DNA from: Rhodopirellula sp.
GTDB lineage: Bacteria > Planctomycetota > Planctomycetia > Pirellulales > Pirellulaceae
DNA length: 7,086 nucleotides
Direction: 5' to 3'
NCBI GenBank assembly: GCA_002712845.1
Contig: PAUV01000029.1
Location: 3,233-10,318 of the forward strand
How positions within the stretch are numbered: position 1 is the first letter of the stretch; every line of letters begins with the position of its first letter. The notes below the pieces were generated by a model that was given only the letters and a program-made list of their open reading frames with translations, did not search any database and was not told the origin of the DNA. A program made the position numbers and the translations under genes. Shown here piece by piece: positions 1 through 6,142 of this stretch.

Positions 1-76
1 AAATTCCTGCTTGCTGTGTTTTTGCAATCGACCTGGGTAGCTCAGCTGAACGAGCAATTTCTTTGAACTAATTTGC
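1..76. other. Left edge, no assignable gene
   Basis: These 76 bases lie beyond the stop codon of the signal peptidase gene. Two plus-strand frames are open from the window edge, one ending at TGA 64-66 and the other at TAA 69-71. One minus-strand frame is also open across the edge. The tail of a convergent plus-strand gene ending here is possible, but with about 21 codons I cannot choose between frames or recognise a family. No clear terminator hairpin is present. Confidence 0.25.
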
Positions 77-1237
77 CTAGTGCGATTCAATCAGCTCAAC
101 ACGACCTTTTACAGCACGCTCCTGAATCACACCAAAATCGCGGCTGTCCAGCGACACAGGCACGTTATCGCCCACCACAAAATACTCACTACTCCCCAAC
201 CTAATCGGATAACGTGAGCGGTCATCATGAGGCCGAAGCCTGTATTCAAGCTGGCGTGCGAGTTGCAGGCAGGATAATTGCACACTTCCCTCGATCACCC
301 GTATTGCAACAGGTGTTTCAGCTGAAACCGGAGCAAACTCTAGCGCCTTTGCATCATCTGAAGAAATACTCAGTTCGCATTGTCCATCCACATCACAAGT
401 GACTCCAACCATCTGGCCGTCAATCCAAAAGACAACTTCCAATCGCCCCTCATTCTTGCAAACCACCTTGGTGTTCAGAGCAAGACGACTGGCCGGTTGC
501 AACTTACGACTCAAGCCAACGTTGTATGGATAGTCATCCCAAATACAGCTCGGCTGATTACGTTGATGAATACTGCGGTGGTGGTAAATCAACCAATCCT
601 TATTTCCCGATGTCCAAGCACGCTGCTGACTACGCTGCCACCCTTTTCCGCGCCACCGAGACAACTCACGGCGGTTGTCCATTTCAAACAGCAGAACGGG
701 AGTAGGGACATCGAGATCATCATGGACTCTCATAGCTTTGTGGACCGTTTCTCCATTCACCAATAAAGAAACGCCATTCAGTTCCACGAGATCACCAGGG
801 AGGGCAACAATACGTTTGATACGCATCGCGTCCTCACCACCAATGGCCACCACGTCACCGATCCGCAAGGAGCTGGACACTGACCTTGTAGTATCCACCG
901 GCACGTACGCATGAACAACGACCACACTGGCAGCATGTGCACCATTCGTCACTGTTGCCTGACCGCCACAGTGAAAACAAGAGACAGATGTACCCTCATC
1001 CGAAATCTCGATTGGCCAATCGAGGGCACAGCCAACGCATTTTGCAATCTGGTGTTCACCTAGCAGGGTCGGTGCCATCGACGGGCCGTGAATGGCAAAT
1101 CGGACGCCAGATTCCATTCCTCTTTTCCAACCAGCCCATCCAATGACAATCGCCACAAAAACTACGATAATGCTGACGCCAATCATGGGCGTTCGGCAAG
1201 TCAATCTGCCAACGTCCTTCTGTGGAAATAGCGTCAT
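77..1237 (-). CDS. lepB: Type I signal peptidase (S26 family) with a cysteine-pair, zinc-ribbon-like insertion
   Basis: Serine peptidase of the S26 family, which cleaves signal peptides from exported proteins at the outer face of the cytoplasmic membrane. The predicted 386-residue protein has one N-terminal membrane segment (about 18-37), then the nucleophile motif GPSMAPTL with Ser53, the general-base motif RIKRIVALPGD with Lys141, and the late box GDNVPVSLDSRDFG (356-369). Two CxxC pairs (Cys67/70 and Cys87/90) sit between the serine and the lysine and resemble a zinc ribbon. About 190 residues separate the Lys box from the last box, far more than in minimal family members. The frame extends 20 codons further to a TTG at 1297. 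I chose the ATG at 1237 because GAGG lies 10 bases upstream and the TTG has no visible ribosome site. E. coli LepB has two N-terminal membrane segments, whereas this protein has one. The family call is firm; the zinc binding is inferred. Confidence 0.87.
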   Translation of the reverse strand: MTLFPQKDVGRLTCRTPMIGVSIIVVFVAIVIGWAGWKRGMESGVRFAIHGPSMAPTLLGEHQIAKCVGCALDWPIEISDEGTSVSCFHCGGQATVTNGAHAASVVVVHAYVPVDTTRSVSSSLRIGDVVAIGGEDAMRIKRIVALPGDLVELNGVSLLVNGETVHKAMRVHDDLDVPTPVLLFEMDNRRELSRWRGKGWQRSQQRAWTSGNKDWLIYHHRSIHQRNQPSCIWDDYPYNVGLSRKLQPASRLALNTKVVCKNEGRLEVVFWIDGQMVGVTCDVDGQCELSISSDDAKALEFAPVSAETPVAIRVIEGSVQLSCLQLARQLEYRLRPHDDRSRYPIRLGSSEYFVVGDNVPVSLDSRDFGVIQERAVKGRVELIESH

Positions 1238-1341
1238 CTCGTGCTCGCCTCGAGGCCCGGAATCATCATTCGACAGTTTTCCGGCATGATCTAACAAGAA
1301 AATACGCTTCAGGGTATACTTAGACTTGGTTCACGCGGACA

Positions 1342-1370
1342 TTTCCAAGTGCTCGCTGATCCAGTATAAC
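1342..1370 (+). promoter_or_regulatory. Candidate sigma70-type promoter of fabH
   Basis: TTTCCA (1342-1347) and TATAAC (1365-1370) match the -35 and -10 consensus at 4/6 and 5/6 positions with an ideal 17-base spacer. Transcription would begin near 1377, just inside the upstream GTG-initiated extension of the fabH frame, which supports the downstream ATG at 1490 and a leader of roughly 113 bases. On the other strand TTGGAA (1348-1343) with TCTAAG (1324-1319) after 18 bases is a weaker candidate for the signal peptidase gene, so the two -35 boxes would overlap. This is visual consensus matching only. Confidence 0.35.
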
Positions 1371-1489
1371 GCGTGAAAATCAGAAACAAATCGTCACTCC
1401 CTTATCACCATCGATTGCCTCTATCGAGGCTCTCCATTCGGAGCGGAAATTCACCCTTGAATAAGTCCCCGATCTCCACACGTGGCCGA

Positions 1490-2479
1490 ATGGGTCAACT
1501 TGCAGGTGTCCAGATAGCTGCAACTGGATCCTATGTACCAGAGGAAGTGGTAACCAACGAAGACTTGGCTGCCCTCGGTTGCGACAGCGAATGGATCATC
1601 CGTCGCACAGGCATCCACGCAAGACGACGAGCCAGTGACGACCAAGCGACGAGCGACCTCTGCTACGAGGCAGCGCTACGGTGTATCGAAGAAGCCAAAA
1701 TCACCGTCGACGAAATCGATTTGATCATCGTTGCGACCATGACGCCTGATCACCCAACCCCCTCGACCGCCTGTCATTTACAAAGGCGACTCGGAGCAGT
1801 TGCGCCCGCAATGGACGTGAACGCTGCCTGCGCAGGATTCATGTACGGATTGATCACAGGTTCACAATTCATTGCCACCGGGAACAACCAATGTGTGCTT
1901 GTCGTTGGGGCCGACTTGATGAGTCGCACAGTGAACCCGGATGACAAAAAAACCTACCCACTTTTCGGCGATGCCGCCGGTGCTGTCCTGCTCACTCCTG
2001 ACACCACAAATTCTGGTTCAAGTATTCTCTCTTACCAAGTTGGCAGTGAGGGATGTGGCGGTGAAATGCTTTGCATTTCAGCAGGAGGAACGCGGCAAGA
2101 ACTAACACCTGACATGCACTCGCAAGGCAAACAGTTCCTTGCCATGGATGGAAGAAATGTTTTTAAATGGGCCGTTCGCGTCTTTGACGAAAGTGCAAAA
2201 CAGGTACTGCAACAAGCCAATGTCGATCCAAGTGAACTCGCAGTTGTCGTGCTTCATCAAGCCAATCAACGCATCATCGATTCGGCTGTCTCTGATCTGA
2301 ACGTCAAACGCGAAAAGGTATTCGTCAATCTCGACAAGTACGGTAATACGTCCGGCGCCAGCATTCCCTTAGCGCTCGATGAAGTGGTACGCGCAGGTAC
2401 GATCAAGCGTGGCGACCTACTGCTACTATGTGGATTTGGGGCAGGACTTGCATGGGGCACAGCCTTGCTGCGTTGGTAA
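1490..2479 (+). CDS. fabH: Beta-ketoacyl-ACP synthase III (FabH)
   Basis: Condenses an acyl-CoA, typically acetyl-CoA, with malonyl-ACP to start each round of type II fatty-acid synthesis in the cytoplasm. The 329-residue protein is close to the 317 of E. coli FabH and has the full catalytic triad: Cys114 in DVNAACAGF, His256 in VLHQANQRI and Asn286 in KYGNTSGAS. The SEWIIRRTGI segment near residues 33-42 matches the region that carries the CoA-contacting Trp and Arg, and the C-terminus GFGAGLAWGTALLRW is the usual thiolase-fold ending. The frame stays open to a GTG at 1373, but FabH homology begins just after the ATG at 1490, and the extra 39 residues are basic, low in hydrophobics and unlike a targeting peptide. 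A candidate promoter lies near 1342-1370. No other fatty-acid gene is adjacent, unlike the common plsX-fabH-fabD clusters. A ketosynthase III-like relative with another acyl substrate is possible but less likely. Confidence 0.96.
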   Translation: MGQLAGVQIAATGSYVPEEVVTNEDLAALGCDSEWIIRRTGIHARRRASDDQATSDLCYEAALRCIEEAKITVDEIDLIIVATMTPDHPTPSTACHLQRRLGAVAPAMDVNAACAGFMYGLITGSQFIATGNNQCVLVVGADLMSRTVNPDDKKTYPLFGDAAGAVLLTPDTTNSGSSILSYQVGSEGCGGEMLCISAGGTRQELTPDMHSQGKQFLAMDGRNVFKWAVRVFDESAKQVLQQANVDPSELAVVVLHQANQRIIDSAVSDLNVKREKVFVNLDKYGNTSGASIPLALDEVVRAGTIKRGDLLLLCGFGAGLAWGTALLRW

Positions 2480-2655
2480 CCCATTTCAGACAGTATCCAA
2501 CTGCCAGCACCTGCAGACATTCCGGACCTAGCGACTCCACGACATCCCTGAATCTCCAAGGTGAATTGTTGCAGAGATCGAGACGGATGGTGCGAAAAAT
2601 CCAGTACTGCTGCTACGACACATCCCACAGATATACTTAGCAACAAGTATCCAAG

Positions 2656-2665
2656 GGCACGTGCC
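2656..2665. repeat. Perfect 10-base palindrome in the convergent gap
   Basis: GGCACGTGCC lies in the 270-base space between the convergent fabH and DUF58 stop codons. It is self-complementary with no loop, so it suits protein binding better than an RNA hairpin. No U-tract follows on either strand, so it is not a convincing terminator. A 10-base palindrome can arise by chance. I see no gene in 2480-2749: the short open frames there have no family resemblance. Confidence 0.2.
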
Positions 2666-2749
2666 GCCTCTTGTTGCAGCACAACGCTTCAATCGCCGGG
2701 CCTTCTGTCTCTTATGACCATCAAACTGCCGGGCACACCAGAGCCTCAA

Positions 2750-4183
2750 CTACAACAGATGCTTGGCTTTGACCTCAAGGTACTGGTTAACCAGAGGGGC
2801 AGTGAGTTCATCTGGGAAGCTATCCACGACCAAAACCCCCCGATGCGTCAAATCTTTCACCACCTGATCCCGCCACAACAGAATGTCAGCGGCAGCAGCA
2901 GCGCGGTACATCTTGAAATCGTCTCCATCGGGATTATCAGCTGCATCAAACATTTCGCGATCCCGCAGCAGAATTCCAAGCGGCAAGTGCTGTCCATTGA
3001 TATTGCCCATATAGTCGACAACCGCCGCAGCATTGACCTCGTCAATGACATTGGTTGCCAATACGACCAGCGAACGCCTCTTGCAATGCGTGGAAAGATA
3101 CAGGAAAGCCTGATCGTAGCGTGACTCAACCAAGCGAGGAAACTGATCAAATCCCGCTTGGATGAGTCGATTCATTTGACTCTTTCCACCACGCGGTGAA
3201 ATGTAAGAGTGGATCGTATCGGAAAAGCACAGCATGCCCACTGAATCTCCCTGAGAAAGCGCAACATACGCCATCATCAGGATTGAATTCAAAGCATGAT
3301 CCAGCAGCGTGTAACCGTCACGTTCATTGGTCATCATTCTTCCGCAATCGAGCAGAAAAATGACCCTTTGACTCTGATCGTTTTGAAACTGCCGAACCGT
3401 CAACTTGCGACGACGGGCCGTACTTCGCCAATCCATGTGTCGATAGTTGTCGTCTCGTGAATAGTCACGCAATCTTTCAAACTCGCTATCCTGCCCAACT
3501 CGTCGGGTTTTCCGCACGCCAATCAGGCTTAGGCGATTCGTCCTTGCCAGCAGCGCGTAATCGGATAGCTGCTTCATATCCGGGTACACGTTCAACCGAT
3601 TTTGCAAAGGAAGGCACAATTGCCGATTCCAAAGTTTCAGTGGACTGAAAAACTGCAGATAAACCGACTCCAACTCAAACGCGCCTCGTTTTCCTGGCGT
3701 CAGTTTTCGGGCCAAGGTCAATCGCCCCATCGGCGGAAGTCGTAACTGGTGCTCAGTCGGTGAACATTCAAAGAAATCAGGAAGATCATCACGAACGCGA
3801 CCATTCAACGTCATCGAACTTCTATTCTCTATCGTTAACTCACTGTCCAAAGGGATCCCCAATGAACAAGTTCTTGCTATCGATCTCGTAACACTGATGC
3901 CACGATTGGCATACAAGTAAACCAGCAACAAATCCACTGTTGCGATACCTACCAATCCCAGATCCAGCACGGCAGCTATGACCAGAAAACTGGGCTGAAA
4001 GATGGTAGCGACACTTGCAGCCATCGATACAAGCAGCACCAAAACCCACCAGATCGTGGGATAAATCTTCAGTCTCCAAACGACAAGAATGAGCGGCAAA
4101 GACAGCACAAGCAGAGTCAACCAAGGCAACTGGCTGTACTGGCTCGCTTGTTCCTGCGTTACGCCTTGCATTGTATCGTTCAT
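2750..4183 (-). CDS. DUF58 family membrane-anchored protein
   Basis: A 477-residue protein of the DUF58 family, whose exact role is unsettled; members are usually encoded beside MoxR AAA+ ATPases and von Willebrand A proteins and are thought to help assemble or activate protein complexes. Hydrophobic stretches near 21-37, 44-62 and 66-91 suggest two or three N-terminal membrane helices. A beta-rich part (about 95-190) precedes the DUF58 signature: EFERLRDYSRDDNYRHMDWR (about 234-253), then ARRRKLTVRQF, then VIFLLDCGRMM (274-284), which begins the vWA-like fold. The metal-site pattern DxSxS reads D-C-G-R-M, so classical metal binding is doubtful; from memory, D-x-G-R variants are common in DUF58. 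The ATG at 4183 fits the first helix, with only a weak GAG upstream. No MoxR gene is visible: the upstream neighbour is an aldehyde dehydrogenase and the downstream neighbour is the convergent fabH. The family call is strong and the function is unknown. Confidence 0.93.
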   Translation of the reverse strand: MNDTMQGVTQEQASQYSQLPWLTLLVLSLPLILVVWRLKIYPTIWWVLVLLVSMAASVATIFQPSFLVIAAVLDLGLVGIATVDLLLVYLYANRGISVTRSIARTCSLGIPLDSELTIENRSSMTLNGRVRDDLPDFFECSPTEHQLRLPPMGRLTLARKLTPGKRGAFELESVYLQFFSPLKLWNRQLCLPLQNRLNVYPDMKQLSDYALLARTNRLSLIGVRKTRRVGQDSEFERLRDYSRDDNYRHMDWRSTARRRKLTVRQFQNDQSQRVIFLLDCGRMMTNERDGYTLLDHALNSILMMAYVALSQGDSVGMLCFSDTIHSYISPRGGKSQMNRLIQAGFDQFPRLVESRYDQAFLYLSTHCKRRSLVVLATNVIDEVNAAAVVDYMGNINGQHLPLGILLRDREMFDAADNPDGDDFKMYRAAAAADILLWRDQVVKDLTHRGVLVVDSFPDELTAPLVNQYLEVKAKHLL

Positions 4184-4222
4184 GTCATCTCGTGCCTGAA
4201 AGCAATCCTGCCAACCCTTTCT

Positions 4223-4244
4223 ACCGGCGGGATAGCCCGCAGGT
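4223..4244. repeat. GC-rich hairpin in the DUF58 leader
   Basis: ACC-G-GCGGG, a four-base loop ATAG, then CCCGC-A-GGT form an 8-pair stem with one internal G/A mismatch. On the plus strand a TTTTCC stretch overlaps its right end, so it could stop plus-strand transcription, although no plus-strand gene precedes it. On the minus strand it would lie in the 5' leader of the DUF58 mRNA, about 40 bases before the start codon, where no U-tract follows. It may be a dispersed intergenic palindrome of the REP type, a terminator against antisense reading, or a leader structure. Only one copy is present in this window. Confidence 0.4.
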
Positions 4245-4295
4245 TTTCCTAAACTCTCGTACTGACCTTAGTCTGACGGCACAACAGGACGCAGC

Positions 4296-4324
4296 CTTAT
4301 CACAGCAGACTGACTCCCCATCAA
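4296..4324 (-). promoter_or_regulatory. Candidate extended -10 promoter of the DUF58 gene
   Basis: Read on the minus strand, TTGATG (4324-4319) is followed after 17 bases by GATAAG (4301-4296), each matching the sigma70 consensus at 4 of 6 positions. A TG one base before the -10 box gives the extended form TGTGATAAG. Transcription would start near 4289, leaving a leader of about 105 bases that includes the hairpin at 4223-4244. If real, the DUF58 gene has its own promoter and does not depend on read-through from the aldehyde dehydrogenase gene. This is a visual match only. Confidence 0.28.
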
Positions 4325-4404
4325 GCCGCAACACCATCAGGTCCAAAAACTGTCGGGCTCATAGACCTGGATCGCTTGCTACGTGGGACCATGTTGGCTT
4401 CAAG

Positions 4405-5874
4405 CTACAGTGCCAGCGTCACGGTTTTACTTTCGGTGTAAGCCTTCAAGCCTTCTTCGCCCAACTCGCGACCGTAGCCGCTCATTTTGAACCCACCAAA
4501 CGGGGCAGCGGCATCAAACACGTCGTAACAGTTGACCCACACGGTTCCAGCTCGAACGCGAGCCGCAAAATCGTGTGCAATCGAAACGTCCCTCGTCCAG
4601 ACCGCTGCTGCCAAACCATAAAACGTGTCGTTGGCACGACGAATCATGTCTTCCTTGTCTTCAAAAGTGAGAACACTGAGCACAGGACCAAAGATTTCAT
4701 CTGTTGCGATGGACATGTCATCACGAACACCATCAAAGATAGTCGGAGCAACAAAGTATCCCTTGTCCCCAACACGCTCTCCACCGATCACACAGGAGGC
4801 TCCCTCTGACTTTCCTTTTTCGATGTAGGACATGATTTTATCGAACTGGGCCTTATCAACCTGTGGTCCTTGCTCAGTATCAGCGGCAAATGGGTCGCCA
4901 ACTTTCCGACTCTCAGTCAGCTTTTTCAATTTTTCGAGAAAAGCACCGTGCTGACTTTTTTCGACGAAAACACGACTTCCGGCGCAGCAGCACTGACCCT
5001 GATTTAAAAATAAGCCGATGTAGGCCCCCATCGCGGCAGCATCAAGATCAGCATCTGCAAAAATCACGTTTGGACTCTTACCGCCCAATTCAAATGTCAG
5101 GCGTTTCAGCGTCTCAGCCGAATCACGTGTAATGACCTGCGCAGTCCGATGTTCGCCAGTGAACGCAATCTTGTCGATCAGCGGGTGCTTCACGACCGCA
5201 GCTCCCGCTGTAGGCCCAAATCCGGGCACAACATTGATCACCCCATCAGGAATACCAACTTCCTTTGCTAACTGTGCCATTCGCAAACAGGTCAGTGGGG
5301 TCTGCTCAGCAGGTTTCATCACAATCGTGCAACCTGCGGCGAGGGCGGGCCCCCACTTCCATGCCGTCATTAAAATGGGGAAGTTCCAAGGAATGATTTG
5401 CCCTGCGACTCCAATCGGCTCCCGACGCGTATAGCAGAGGTGGTTTCCACGAATTGGAATGGTGCTTCCATGAATTTTGTCAGCATACCCGGCGTAGTAG
5501 CGAAGGCAATCAATCGCCAATGGCAAATCGACATTACGACTGTCATTGAAAGGCTTGCCATTATCTAACGTTTCCAACCGGGCAAGCGAATCAATTTCCT
5601 GCTCCATTCGGTCTGCAAGCAGATACATAAGTCGCCCACGATCTCTGGCATCCATGGTTCGCCATGGTCCATTATCAAATGCCTCCCTCGCTGCTTTTGC
5701 GGCGGCATCAACATCAGCGGCATCACCTTCAGCGACCTGAATGATTTCTTCCTCGGTCGCAGGATTTACAGTAGCGAAAGTCTTCCCGCTTACAGCGGGA
5801 ACCCATTTTCCATTGATGAAACAATTCGTTTCACTGATTTCGACACCTTGGTCGACAGGAGCGGTCGTGGACAT
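4405..5874 (-). CDS. NAD-type aldehyde dehydrogenase (ALDH1/2-like)
   Basis: Oxidises an aldehyde to its carboxylic acid with NAD(P)+; the physiological substrate cannot be read from sequence. The 489-residue protein has the usual family length and catalytic set: Asn164 in PWNFP, Lys187 and Glu190 in KPAEQTP (the glutamate is typical of NAD preference), general-base Glu262 in ELGGKSP, nucleophile Cys296 as the middle cysteine of GQCCCAGSR, and Glu393 in DEIFGPV. The C-terminus [19 protein letters not shown] resembles animal ALDH1/2. One oddity is the coenzyme loop, which reads FTGEHRTAQ (from 238) where most relatives have FTGSTEVG, so the second glycine is replaced by alanine. The reading frame is intact on both sides. 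The frame reaches an upstream GTG at 5913, but the candidate transcription start near 5911 and homology favour the ATG at 5874. The gene stands alone: thiL is divergent, and the DUF58 gene follows 221 bases later on the same strand. Confidence 0.96.
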   Translation of the reverse strand: MSTTAPVDQGVEISETNCFINGKWVPAVSGKTFATVNPATEEEIIQVAEGDAADVDAAAKAAREAFDNGPWRTMDARDRGRLMYLLADRMEQEIDSLARLETLDNGKPFNDSRNVDLPLAIDCLRYYAGYADKIHGSTIPIRGNHLCYTRREPIGVAGQIIPWNFPILMTAWKWGPALAAGCTIVMKPAEQTPLTCLRMAQLAKEVGIPDGVINVVPGFGPTAGAAVVKHPLIDKIAFTGEHRTAQVITRDSAETLKRLTFELGGKSPNVIFADADLDAAAMGAYIGLFLNQGQCCCAGSRVFVEKSQHGAFLEKLKKLTESRKVGDPFAADTEQGPQVDKAQFDKIMSYIEKGKSEGASCVIGGERVGDKGYFVAPTIFDGVRDDMSIATDEIFGPVLSVLTFEDKEDMIRRANDTFYGLAAAVWTRDVSIAHDFAARVRAGTVWVNCYDVFDAAAPFGGFKMSGYGRELGEEGLKAYTESKTVTLAL

Positions 5875-5917
5875 GATGATCTGGAATCTCGAGTGAGTAA
5901 TAGTTGATGACACACAA

Positions 5918-5923
5918 ATTGTA
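5918..5923 (-). promoter_or_regulatory. Candidate -10 box of the aldehyde dehydrogenase promoter
   Basis: Read on the minus strand this is TACAAT, a 5/6 match to the -10 consensus, which would start transcription near 5911 and give a leader of about 37 bases before the ATG at 5874. No good -35 hexamer sits 16-18 bases upstream; the best is AACACA, with 3 matches. A weak -35 box beside a palindrome (5943-5957) is the usual arrangement of a regulated promoter, but this is inferred from pattern only. Confidence 0.3.
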
Positions 5924-5942
5924 GCGGACGCGTCGATATTGT

Positions 5943-5957
5943 GTTGCCGCTGGCAAC
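5943..5957. promoter_or_regulatory. Operator-like palindrome upstream of the aldehyde dehydrogenase gene
   Basis: GTTGCC-GCT-GGCAAC is a perfect inverted repeat with 6-base arms and a 3-base centre. Its centre (5950) lies about 38 bases upstream of the predicted aldehyde dehydrogenase transcription start, beside or over the -35 region, where either a repressor or an activator could act. Its geometry suits a dimeric DNA-binding protein. No regulator gene lies in the window to pair with it. A short RNA hairpin or chance is the alternative. Confidence 0.35.
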
Positions 5958-5985
5958 TTGTCCTAAGCTGTTGAAGTCGTCAAAA

Positions 5986-6063
5986 TCCGGCGGAATCTGT
6001 CGCAAGAACACGATGCAAGCAGTCAAAAATAAGCTCCGTACTGGCGACGGAGCAGCCGCCGGA
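5986..6063. repeat. Nested inverted repeat in the ALDH/thiL divergent region
   Basis: An outer pair of perfect 8-base arms, TCCGGCGG (5986-5993) and CCGCCGGA (6056-6063), encloses 62 bases that include a second perfect hairpin at 6033-6053. On the minus strand the outer right-hand arm is followed by TTTTGACG and the inner hairpin by TTATTTTTG, so both could act as transcription-stop structures on that strand. They can form together because the inner hairpin lies entirely within the outer loop. The block lies upstream of the predicted aldehyde dehydrogenase promoter and next to the predicted thiL -35 box. Confidence 0.45.
6023..6053 (-). terminator. Rho-independent terminator-like hairpin, minus strand
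   Basis: On the minus strand GCTCCGT (6053-6047), a seven-base loop CGCCAGT and ACGGAGC (6039-6033) form a perfect 7-pair stem with five G-C pairs, followed at once by TTATTTTTG. That is the classic layout of an intrinsic terminator. Its position is unusual: no minus-strand gene lies upstream of it in the window, since thiL is on the plus strand. It could end an antisense or small transcript, or shield the aldehyde dehydrogenase gene from antisense transcription through thiL. It could act as an attenuator only if the aldehyde dehydrogenase promoter lies further right than predicted here. Confidence 0.5.
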
Positions 6064-6065
6064 GA

Positions 6066-6095
6066 TTGACTGCACCCATGCACAGGCTCGATAAA
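6066..6095 (+). promoter_or_regulatory. Candidate sigma70-type promoter of thiL
   Basis: TTGACT (6066-6071) matches the -35 consensus at 5 of 6 positions and GATAAA (6090-6095) matches the -10 at 4 of 6, with an 18-base spacer. Transcription would start near 6102, giving a leader of about 40 bases to the GTG at 6143. That leader is too short for a thiamine-diphosphate riboswitch, and no such motif is visible in the surrounding sequence. Confidence 0.4.
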
Positions 6096-6142
6096 CACAT
6101 TCATCCACCCCACATTCACCTACTCTGTCACGAAAATCAATT

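Noticed and set aside
32..56. tRNA-like segment: GTAGCTCAGCTGAACGAGC resembles a tRNA D-arm
   Set aside because: No matching anticodon stem, T-arm (GGTTCRA) or acceptor pairing follows, and the D-loop lacks the GG pair. The match is limited to the D-arm and is best explained by chance.
380..766. 128-codon plus-strand open frame inside the signal peptidase gene
   Set aside because: It is antisense to the S26 coding sequence and has no recognisable domain. The minus-strand frame carries the catalytic motifs.
1373..1489. N-terminal extension of FabH from a GTG at 1373
   Set aside because: FabH homology begins after the ATG at 1490, the predicted transcription start falls inside the extension, and the extra residues form no recognisable targeting or binding segment.
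2266..2682. 138-codon minus-strand open frame beginning with a hydrophobic stretch (about residues 10-27)
   Set aside because: More than half lies antisense to the fabH C-terminus, there is no convincing ribosome site, and the sequence resembles no family. The hydrophobic stretch is short.
2561..3124. 187-codon plus-strand open frame antisense to the 3' part of the DUF58 gene
   Set aside because: Most of it is the complement of a strongly recognised coding sequence, it has no known motif, and its composition fits a shadow frame.
4171..4809. 212-codon plus-strand open frame antisense to the aldehyde dehydrogenase 3' end
   Set aside because: It is the complement of conserved ALDH motifs, with biased, low-complexity translation and no domain signature.
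5790..6119. 109-codon minus-strand open frame with a short hydrophobic segment upstream of and overlapping the aldehyde dehydrogenase start
   Set aside because: It overlaps the 5' part of the well-supported dehydrogenase in another frame, crosses the terminator-like hairpin and the predicted promoter, and shows no family resemblance.
6096..6142. Possible thiamine-diphosphate riboswitch before thiL
   Set aside because: The predicted leader is only about 40 bases, and the CTGAGA and ACCTGATCTGG-type conserved blocks of the TPP riboswitch are not present there or in the wider intergenic region.
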